The notes beneath the pieces are model-generated. The model was not told the DNA's origin. It did not search any database and worked only from the letters and a program-made list of their open reading frames with translations. From NCBI GenBank assembly GCA_964585245.1, contig CAZPCV010000051.1, positions 1-5,429 on the forward strand: a stretch of 5,429 nucleotides of DNA. The letters are read 5' to 3'. A program made the position numbers and the translations under genes. Below, piece after piece: positions 1 to 5,016 of this stretch (positions within the stretch are counted from its first letter, which is position 1; the number at the start of each line of letters is the position of its first letter). This DNA is from CAZEDL01 sp964585245 (GTDB taxonomy: Bacteria > Patescibacteriota > Patescibacteriia > Magasanikbacterales > GWA2-37-8).

Positions 1-197
1 TCACCAGCGGGATATGAATTTTGATCAGTATAGTATAGTTCGAGGGCGGTTTGTAATTGTTTTAAATCGGATAGACGCTTAGAATCCCTTGCTTTTACAC
101 GAGCTGAACCTAGAGCGACAACAGCTAACGTCGACAACAAGCCAATGATAGCAATCACTACTAGTAGTTCAATTAAAGTAAAACCCTTCTTATTCAT
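1..197 (-). CDS. Type IV prepilin / pseudopilin, N-terminal part (cut by the left edge)
   Basis: Only the first 65 codons are in the window. The protein starts MNKKGFTLIELLVVIAIIGL, a textbook class III signal: a five-residue basic leader, the G5/F6 prepilin-peptidase cleavage site, Glu10 (Glu+5 of the mature protein) and a hydrophobic N-terminal helix to about residue 29. The stretch ARDSKRLSDLKQLQTALELYYTD then continues the pilin spine and resembles GspG-like and CPR pilins. The protein should be inserted in the cytoplasmic membrane, trimmed and N-methylated by a PilD-type peptidase, and assembled into a pilus or pseudopilus. The start is supported by an AGGGGGTGA ribosome site seven bases upstream. 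It lies 29 bp after the response regulator, so it is probably the third gene of the pilM operon. Major pilin cannot be told from minor pilin without the C-terminal domain. Confidence 0.93.
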   Translation of the reverse strand, partial: MNKKGFTLIELLVVIAIIGLLSTLAVVALGSARVKARDSKRLSDLKQLQTALELYYTDQNSYPAG

Positions 198-201
198 AAT
201 G

Positions 202-211
202 TCACCCCCTT
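202..211 (-). promoter_or_regulatory. Ribosome binding site of the prepilin gene
   Basis: On the minus strand this reads AAGGGGGTGA, one base away from the ideal AAGGAGGTGA, with about seven bases between the G run and the ATG at 197. It is the best-spaced Shine-Dalgarno site in the window. It fits strong translation of a structural pilin from a polycistronic message. Confidence 0.75.
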
Positions 212-226
212 TCTTGTGAAATATAG

Positions 227-649
227 TTACGCATCTAATTTTAGGATTTTTCTCACTTTATCCACAACCTCAGAGGGTTTAAAGTGGGCTTTAATTAGAT
301 AGTCGGCGGCCCCCAGCTTCAAGCCTTTTTCTACATCATCTTTTTGTCCAAGATTGGTCAAAAGTATAACCGGTATGCCCTTGGTAGCTGGATCAGTTTT
401 GAGCTTTTCTAAAACCGCAAAACCATCCAACTTAGGTAACAGGATATCTAGCAAAATGATATGTGGCTGCTTTCTTTTGGCTTCATTAAGCCCTTTTTCT
501 CCATTATCAGCAATACTGGTTTTGAAACCTTCCATTTCGAATTTCTTTTCATAAATATTGGCCAGAAAAACATCGTCTTCTACCAACAAGACCCGAATTT
601 TGGACTTTTCTTTATCCATACATGCGTAATTAAAACTACTAATAATCAT
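227..649 (-). CDS. Single-domain response regulator (REC only, CheY/PilH-like)
   Basis: The 140-residue protein is one receiver domain with no output domain. The acidic pocket is E24-D25-D26 after strand one (VLLVEDD), the phospho-acceptor is D68 (IILLDILLPKLDG), the switch threonine is T98 (VILLTN) and the conserved lysine is K120. The residue after K120 is Ala where most receivers have Pro. It should be a soluble protein phosphorylated by a histidine kinase that is not in this window, acting by protein contact. Its place between pilM and a prepilin suggests a role in pilus control like PilG/PilH; that is inference. The start is ambiguous. The ATG at 649 has a strong AAGGAGG site, but only two bases away. 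The ATG at 619 (residue 11, MDKEKSKIRVLL) gives a more usual N-terminus but has no ribosome site. Confidence 0.93.
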   Translation of the reverse strand: MIISSFNYACMDKEKSKIRVLLVEDDVFLANIYEKKFEMEGFKTSIADNGEKGLNEAKRKQPHIILLDILLPKLDGFAVLEKLKTDPATKGIPVILLTNLGQKDDVEKGLKLGAADYLIKAHFKPSEVVDKVRKILKLDA

Positions 650-650
650 G

Positions 651-658
651 TCCTCCTT
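651..658 (-). promoter_or_regulatory. Ribosome binding site of the response regulator, unusually close to the start
   Basis: The minus strand reads AAGGAGGA, then one C, then ATG at 649. The match to the anti-Shine-Dalgarno sequence is full, but only two bases separate GGAGG from the start codon, less than the usual 5-9. It favours the upstream ATG over the one at 619, which is over 30 bases away from this site. Confidence 0.55.
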
Positions 659-706
659 ACCCCTATGGCCTTATAAAAAGCTAAGAGGTTATGGACATTG
701 TAGCGA

Positions 707-1858
707 TTATACCAGATTACGTAAGGCTAAGCCAATAGCTACCGACATCCGCGGTCCAATTTGATGCAATAGCCCCTTGAGCGATTCCTGATATACCACT
801 CTCCCCCATGGATCACCAATGTAACATTTTAGTTTAAATATGTCGGACAAATAACTTGATAACGCAGGCATAATCGCGCCACCTCCCGTAAGAATTATTT
901 TTTCTGGACGCTTACCCTCGTTACCGCTCTGACGCAAATACAAATCGAAGCTATAACCGATCTCTTTGATAATCGGATCAATAATCGGCGTAAAGAGACT
1001 CATCAACCGCTCTGTAGAGACGCCAGGTTCTGCGGAACGGTTTAATTCAGCGAAGACATCATGCTTGAGCTGTTCAACTAGCGATTCATCCGTGCCCCAG
1101 ACTGACTGCAAAATAGTATTCACGTTTTTGCCGCCTATCTCAATACTATGATGAGTCATTGGCACGGTTTGATCGATGATAAAAAAGTTGGTCCGCTCGG
1201 CGCCCATGTCGATAATCATCGTCAAAGCGCGATCACGCCCGACGAGCGCACGCGAGAGCGCCACTGATTCCGGCTCAAGAGCGCTTAATTCCAACCCAGC
1301 TTCGCGAAAGATTTTAGAATAAAAAAAGACCAATGATTTGGGCACGGCATTCACTAATATGGTTTGCATTTTGGCGTCTGCGGATCGGGGTAATAATTCA
1401 TAATCAAGCGCGGTGTCTTCGAGCGCGTACGGTAGCAGTTTTTTAATTTCCGCCTTTAGGAGGCCGTCTATCTCTTCTCGCTTTACTACTGGCAAGTTAA
1501 CAATCGTGTGGAATACAGCCGATACTGGCAAGCTAACAATAGCGCTTTTACTCTTTGTTTTGGCAGCCCGGCAGACTTCTTTGAGAAGAGTCGCATATTG
1601 GGAAATTCTAGGGTCAACCGGAGCGGCCGCATCTTTCGCCGACTCTTTTTCTTCGACTGGGGCAACCGACCGCTTCATAAGCAAGTCTTCGGGACGTTTT
1701 TCTTGGGCTGCCACCAAATGATGCACGTCTTGAGGAATTGAGGTTAACCCATACGTAAACAGCACTGGCCGCTGCTTTTGCTGCTGCAATTCAACGAGCT
1801 TGATCCCGCCCGCTCCGAGATCAATGCCGAGGTATGACTTTGGCTTGAAGAAAAACAT
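707..1858 (-). CDS. pilM: Type IV pilus assembly protein PilM (actin-like ATPase)
   Basis: PilM is the cytosolic FtsA/actin-like protein of the type IV pilus alignment complex; it binds nucleotide and the cytoplasmic tail of PilN. The 383 residues show the fold's landmarks in order: phosphate-1 loop YLGIDLGAGGIKLVEL (9-24), phosphate-2 loop MIIDMGAERTNFFIID (214-229) and adenosine motif IILTGGGAIMPALSSYL (321-337), ending in a short helix (MSVAIGLALRNLV). Family members are usually about 350 residues. The extra length is mainly a Lys/Glu/Ala/Pro-rich stretch at about 51-85 that looks like a flexible linker inside the first subdomain. The start follows from the MFFFKPKSYLGID opening, common in PilM. 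No ribosome site is present, and a promoter lies only nine bases upstream (see 1868-1876). The next genes are a receiver and a prepilin rather than the usual pilN/pilO. Confidence 0.95.
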   Translation of the reverse strand: MFFFKPKSYLGIDLGAGGIKLVELQQQKQRPVLFTYGLTSIPQDVHHLVAAQEKRPEDLLMKRSVAPVEEKESAKDAAAPVDPRISQYATLLKEVCRAAKTKSKSAIVSLPVSAVFHTIVNLPVVKREEIDGLLKAEIKKLLPYALEDTALDYELLPRSADAKMQTILVNAVPKSLVFFYSKIFREAGLELSALEPESVALSRALVGRDRALTMIIDMGAERTNFFIIDQTVPMTHHSIEIGGKNVNTILQSVWGTDESLVEQLKHDVFAELNRSAEPGVSTERLMSLFTPIIDPIIKEIGYSFDLYLRQSGNEGKRPEKIILTGGGAIMPALSSYLSDIFKLKCYIGDPWGRVVYQESLKGLLHQIGPRMSVAIGLALRNLV

Positions 1859-1867
1859 AGTGACTTA

Positions 1868-1876
1868 AGTATAGCA
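1868..1876 (-). promoter_or_regulatory. Extended -10 promoter of the pilM operon, predicted leaderless
   Basis: The minus strand reads TGC-TATACT, an extended -10 element, followed by nine bases and then the pilM ATG at 1858. Transcription normally starts about 6-8 bases after the -10, which would leave an mRNA leader of 0-3 bases, and there is no Shine-Dalgarno sequence. No good -35 hexamer sits 16-18 bases upstream. That position is occupied by the palindrome at 1888-1904. The same TGN-TATACT-N9-ATG layout precedes the gene at 4477. Confidence 0.65.
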
Positions 1877-1887
1877 ACATTTAACAA

Positions 1888-1904
1888 TTTGCGCTATGCG
1901 CAAA
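1888..1904. repeat. Perfect 17-bp palindrome (7+3+7) in the pilM/cysS divergent region
   Basis: The plus strand reads TTTGCGC-TAT-GCGCAAA, two perfect 7-base arms around three bases. It covers the -35 region of the pilM promoter and ends 14 bases before the cysS -35. That position suits a dimeric repressor or activator acting on pilM. It has no T-run and is not downstream of a gene, so it does not look like a terminator. No regulator is encoded next to it. Confidence 0.6.
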
Positions 1905-1918
1905 ACTCAAACACAATG

Positions 1919-1947
1919 TTGATAAGTGCATAAAAATGGGCTAAACT
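1919..1947 (+). promoter_or_regulatory. Sigma-70 type promoter of cysS
   Basis: TTGATA (1919-1924, five of six to consensus), a 17-base spacer, then TAAACT (1942-1947, four of six). The predicted start is near 1954, giving a leader of about 29 bases without a clear ribosome site. A weaker alternative, TGA-ATTAAT (1965-1973), ends exactly nine bases before the cysS ATG, as at pilM and the 4477 gene, but its hexamer is poor. Confidence 0.55.
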
Positions 1948-1982
1948 ATACCAGGCTTTGTTACTGAATTAATTTACACGGT

Positions 1983-3359
1983 ATGGCACTCACCTTCTAC
2001 AATACTCTCACCCGTCAAAAAGAAGAATTTATCCCCATTAAATCAGGCAAAGTTGGGCTCTACACCTGCGGCCCTACCGTATATAATTTTGTACATCTGG
2101 GTAATTTGCGCACCTATATTTTTGAAGATATTTTAAAACGCGTCTTATATAAAAATAATTTTAAAGTCACGCACGTAATGAATATTACGGATGTAGGGCA
2201 CCTGACGGATGACGCAGATAACGGCGAAGATAAAATGGAAAAAGGCTCCCGCCGGGAAAATAAAAGCGCCCACGAAATAGCAGCGGAATATACCGAAGCC
2301 TTTAAGCGTGACATTAAAGATCTGAGCATCAGCGAGCCGGATACCTGGTGCAAGGCGACCGATCACATCAAAGAGCAGGTCGCTCTCATAAAAAAACTGG
2401 AAAAAAAGGGCTTCACCTATCCGACAAAAGACGGTATTTACTTTGATACTTCCAAACTGGAGGATTACGGCAAACTGGCAAATTTAAAAAATCAGGAATT
2501 GCGGGCAGGGGTACGCGTAGATATTGGAGACAAAAAAAATACCACCGATTTCGCACTCTGGAAATTTTCGCCGGTCTTGGAAAAGCGGCAGATGGAATGG
2601 GATAGCCCGTGGGGAGTGGGCTTCCCTGGATGGCACATCGAATGCTCGGCAATGGCCACCAGCTATTTGGGGCAGCCGTTCGATATTCATTGCGGTGGTA
2701 TCGATCATGTTCCCGTGCACCATACGAACGAAATCGCGCAAAGCGAAGCAGCCAACGAAAAGCCCCTGGCGAATTTCTGGCTGCATGGAGAATTTCTCTT
2801 GATCGATAATGATAAAATGGCAAAATCAGGAGATAATTTTCTGACTATTTCCGTACTAAAAGAAAAAGGCATTTCTCCTCTCGCCTATCGCTACTTCGTG
2901 TTACAGTCACATTATCGCCGGCAACTTAATTTTTCTTTTGCCGCTCTTGAAGCAGCGGAAAATGGCTTGGAACATTTGTATAAAAGCGCAGTAAATTCCA
3001 CTCTGGCCACAGAAAAAAATGGCGTGTTCCGAGAGGCTTTCATCGAGCATATTAATAATGATTTGGATATACCCGGGGCGTTGGCTTTAACCTGGGAATA
3101 CCTAAAACAAAAAACCCTGAGCCAGGATGACCTGCTTTGGGCGGATGACATTTTTGGGCTGCAACTAAAGGAACATCTGGCCCAAGCATCTCTACAGGAT
3201 TCTAACCCGTTACCAGCGGCTATCCAAGAACTGATAACGAAGCGTGACCACGCTCGAGCTGAAAAAAAGTGGAGTGAAAGTGATACGCTGCGCCACGAAC
3301 TGGAAGCGGCCGGGTATATAGTGCATGATACAAAAGATGGAACGAAATTAACGCAATAA
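1983..3359 (+). CDS. cysS: Cysteinyl-tRNA synthetase
   Basis: This class I aminoacyl-tRNA synthetase activates cysteine with ATP and loads it on tRNA-Cys in the cytoplasm. At 458 residues it matches the usual monomeric enzyme (E. coli about 460). All key elements are present. The opening is LYTCGPTVYNFVHLGNLR, with zinc ligand C29 and the HLGN form of the HIGH motif at 38-41. The other zinc ligands are C221 (GWHIECSAM), H246 and E250 (HCGGIDHVPVHHTNE), with the same spacing as C209/H234/E238 of E. coli. KMAKS at 278-282 is the KMSKS variant. The C-terminal helical part carries RDHARAEKKWSESDTLRHEL. The start MALTFYNTLTRQKEEF is the standard CysS opening, although no ribosome site precedes it. 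The gene stands alone between its own promoter and a strong terminator. It is housekeeping and appears intact. Confidence 0.98.
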   Translation: MALTFYNTLTRQKEEFIPIKSGKVGLYTCGPTVYNFVHLGNLRTYIFEDILKRVLYKNNFKVTHVMNITDVGHLTDDADNGEDKMEKGSRRENKSAHEIAAEYTEAFKRDIKDLSISEPDTWCKATDHIKEQVALIKKLEKKGFTYPTKDGIYFDTSKLEDYGKLANLKNQELRAGVRVDIGDKKNTTDFALWKFSPVLEKRQMEWDSPWGVGFPGWHIECSAMATSYLGQPFDIHCGGIDHVPVHHTNEIAQSEAANEKPLANFWLHGEFLLIDNDKMAKSGDNFLTISVLKEKGISPLAYRYFVLQSHYRRQLNFSFAALEAAENGLEHLYKSAVNSTLATEKNGVFREAFIEHINNDLDIPGALALTWEYLKQKTLSQDDLLWADDIFGLQLKEHLAQASLQDSNPLPAAIQELITKRDHARAEKKWSESDTLRHELEAAGYIVHDTKDGTKLTQ

Positions 3360-3369
3360 TCTATTATTA

Positions 3370-3404
3370 AATAAAAAACAACGAAGAAATCGTTGTTTTT
3401 TATT
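3370..3404. terminator. Bidirectional intrinsic terminator between cysS and corA
   Basis: Two perfect 15-base arms (3370-3384 and 3390-3404) flank the loop AGAAA. The core is ACAACGA/TCGTTGT, bounded by A6 on one side and T6 on the other, so each strand gives a stem followed by a U-run. It sits 10 bases after the cysS stop and 15 bases after the corA stop, and can end both convergent transcripts. Confidence 0.88.
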
Positions 3405-3419
3405 ATCTTAACACTATTT

Positions 3420-4346
3420 TTACATCCACCCACGTCGTTTGAAGAAAATAACCGTACCAATACCGCCTCCGAATAGGATAGCACACACAATCCAAAAACC
3501 ACCCGGCGTATTAACAAATGGATTGCCCGGAGCATGGATCGCAAATAAGGCGGCCGCTAGAGTAAGGGGGAAGGTGATGACCGAAATTACGGTCAATGTT
3601 TTCATGACATCGGTGGTACGCAGGTTAATCAGGGATTCATTGGTCTCGTGCAGAGCATTGATACTTTCTTTTTGGCTTTCCAGCATATGCCAAATTTCAT
3701 TGGTGAACTCTTTCAGAGAATTGATATACGTCTGGTAATTGTACAATTCCAATTCTCGGCCAGCCGACAGCACCAACCGATCAAGCACGGTACGATGCCC
3801 TTGCATTGAACGGCGGAAGGTGACGACATTCGTCTTGAGACGCAGTACTTCTTCGGCCATTTGCGCCCCCGGCACAGCGGAAAAAAGTTTGCGATCAACG
3901 AGAGTCATATCTTCGTTGATATGCATCAAAATAGGGAAAATGGCTTCGAGCAAGCGACTTAAGAGTTCGAAACACAAGTGAATAGCGGTGCCTTTGAAAT
4001 ACGCAGCTCGTTCGGATGGATCTTTTTTGCATTGATTAAAGAAATTTTCAATCGTGAGTAATTTATTGCTGTGCACCGTCACTAACAAATGCCGATTGAG
4101 GAAAAAATCAACTTCGGTAAAACCCAAACGCCTGGTGGCACGATCAAACACCGGAAAATGCAATATGATAAAATAATAATCGGACCGTTTAACGATTTTG
4201 GGTCGTTGGAAAGGAGGCAGACACTCGCCTATATCCTGGTCCAAAAAATTGAATTTTTTTTGTAATTCTCTAACCTCTTTTTCATTCTGGGAAGTAATAT
4301 TAAGCCAGGTCAGGCCTTCGTGCTCAAGTTGATGAAAATTTTTCAT
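3420..4346 (-). CDS. CorA-like metal ion transporter, GMN motif replaced
   Basis: The 308 residues follow CorA architecture: an N-terminal alpha/beta cytoplasmic domain (about 1-105, with GLTWLNIT, PPFQRPKIVKRSDYYFIILHFP and a HLLVTVHS strand), a long helical stalk (about 120-250), and two membrane helices at the C-terminus (about 250-270 and 284-302) before the basic tail KRRGWM. CorA forms pentamers in the cytoplasmic membrane and carries Mg2+, Co2+ or Ni2+. The family signature GMN after TM1 is absent: the equivalent stretch is LFAIHAPGNPF, giving A269-I270-H271. The surrounding pattern (TFPLT before, GGFWIV after) is kept, so this is substitution, not truncation. The start has GGAG nine bases upstream. 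Ion specificity, or whether it conducts at all, cannot be told from sequence; ZntB-like divergence is one alternative. Confidence 0.88.
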   Translation of the reverse strand: MKNFHQLEHEGLTWLNITSQNEKEVRELQKKFNFLDQDIGECLPPFQRPKIVKRSDYYFIILHFPVFDRATRRLGFTEVDFFLNRHLLVTVHSNKLLTIENFFNQCKKDPSERAAYFKGTAIHLCFELLSRLLEAIFPILMHINEDMTLVDRKLFSAVPGAQMAEEVLRLKTNVVTFRRSMQGHRTVLDRLVLSAGRELELYNYQTYINSLKEFTNEIWHMLESQKESINALHETNESLINLRTTDVMKTLTVISVITFPLTLAAALFAIHAPGNPFVNTPGGFWIVCAILFGGGIGTVIFFKRRGWM

Positions 4347-4397
4347 ACATCAGGTCTCCAAAGAACTATACGATTAATTTAGAAATATCTAATTCTA

Positions 4398-4406
4398 AGT
4401 ATAGCA
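4398..4406 (-). promoter_or_regulatory. Extended -10 promoter of the corA-like gene
   Basis: The minus strand reads TGC-TATACT, identical to the pilM element, with no convincing -35. The predicted start near 4391 leaves a leader of about 45 bases containing the GGAG ribosome site (4356-4359). The leader is too short for an M-box Mg2+ riboswitch. Confidence 0.55.
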
Positions 4407-4438
4407 TAAACGTAACCAAAAAAACAGCTTTACTCGGC

Positions 4439-4467
4439 TTGGACTTTTGCTAATTTAATGGTATACT
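4439..4467 (+). promoter_or_regulatory. Promoter of the 4477 gene pair, predicted leaderless
   Basis: TTGGAC (4439-4444), a 17-base spacer, then TATACT (4462-4467), preceded by TGG, which makes it an extended -10. The ATG follows after nine bases (GGCCTCACT), so the mRNA should start at or within about three bases of the start codon. No Shine-Dalgarno sequence is present. The spacing, and even the last five bases before ATG (TCACT), match the pilM promoter. Confidence 0.68.
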
Positions 4468-4476
4468 GGCCTCACT

Positions 4477-4989
4477 ATGGTAAACAACGAACTCAACGAT
4501 ACATTGCGACCGGGTGAAATTAATAAAAACCAAGAGCGCGTCCCGGGCAGCAATACGTCAAAGGGCGAACATGAGCCCACCAGCGAAAAACCCGAACAAC
4601 GCCCTCCCGACCAAAAATCCGCACGAGAACGGCCGATCGACAGTAAAAAATCCTTTGCATTACCTAGTCTGCGCCGGCCCAAAAAAGTAATTCCTCCCAC
4701 TCAGGATGAGGTCACTCTTAAAATTGAGCACGTTCTGGAAGAAGGCCTAAGCGATTCATACCGGCGCCTCTCCCCTATCGCGCAACAGGAATTCAAAATC
4801 AAAGGCGAAGAAACCGCTCTCAAGATCCGAGAAATGCTGAATTCAACCCATGTAAAAGTCAAAAAAGTGCTAGCTCTTATTCTAGAATGGCTGAAATTAT
4901 TACCCGGTGTAAATCGTTTCTTTTTGGAACAAGAAGCTAAAATTAAAGCTGATCGGATTTTACAAATTATCGAGAAAAAACAAAACTAG
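4477..4989 (+). CDS. Conserved-looking protein of unknown function, disordered N-terminus and helical C-terminal domain
   Basis: I recognise no named domain. Residues 1-75 of 170 are polar and rich in Pro, Glu, Lys, Arg, Ser and Gln, with no hydrophobic core, so they are probably disordered. Residues 76-167 look like a compact helical domain: EVTLKIEHVLEEGLSDSYRRL, then SPIAQQEFKIKGEETALKIREM, then the amphipathic VKKVLALILEWLKLLPGVNRF and a final EQEAKIKADRILQII. There is no signal peptide. The hydrophobic stretch at 129-149 is too broken by charges for a confident membrane helix but could lie on a membrane. From memory, similar proteins occur in Parcubacteria genomes; this needs a search. 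It ends 27 bp before the next gene, in the same frame and on the same strand, so the two are probably co-transcribed and may work together. The start is the first ATG after the promoter. Confidence 0.85.
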   Translation: MVNNELNDTLRPGEINKNQERVPGSNTSKGEHEPTSEKPEQRPPDQKSARERPIDSKKSFALPSLRRPKKVIPPTQDEVTLKIEHVLEEGLSDSYRRLSPIAQQEFKIKGEETALKIREMLNSTHVKVKKVLALILEWLKLLPGVNRFFLEQEAKIKADRILQIIEKKQN

Positions 4990-5016
4990 CTCTTGTTCAA
5001 CCCATTTTTAGAAACC

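Noticed and set aside
1413..1721. A 102-codon plus-strand frame opposite pilM
   Set aside because: It is a Ser-rich shadow of the pilM coding strand with no own start signals.
2390..2407. Two A7 runs in cysS as possible slippage or frameshift sites
   Set aside because: The frame is intact across both runs and encodes normal Lys-rich CysS sequence. Nothing indicates programmed slippage.
2413..2823. A 136-codon minus-strand frame opposite the cysS catalytic core
   Set aside because: It is fully antisense to conserved CysS motifs, has an Arg/Pro-rich composition and no promoter or ribosome site.
2912..3544. A 210-codon open frame on the minus strand, antisense to the end of cysS and running through the terminator into corA
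   Set aside because: It overlaps two well-supported genes, crosses a strong terminator, and encodes a Ser/Cys/Arg-rich sequence typical of antisense translation, with no recognisable domain.
4347..4397. Possible Mg2+ riboswitch (M-box) upstream of the corA-like gene
   Set aside because: The predicted leader is only about 45 bases and AT-rich, far too short for the M-box fold, and there is no terminator hairpin in it.
4455..4700. An 81-codon minus-strand frame opposite the start of the 4477 gene
   Set aside because: It overlaps the promoter and disordered N-terminus of a better supported gene and shows no domain or ribosome site.
4993..5016. TTG at 4993 as the start of the right-edge gene
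   Set aside because: It is in frame and possible, but it has no ribosome site and adds only eight residues (LFNPFLET). The ATG at 5017 is the simpler choice, so the TTG is noted only as an alternative.
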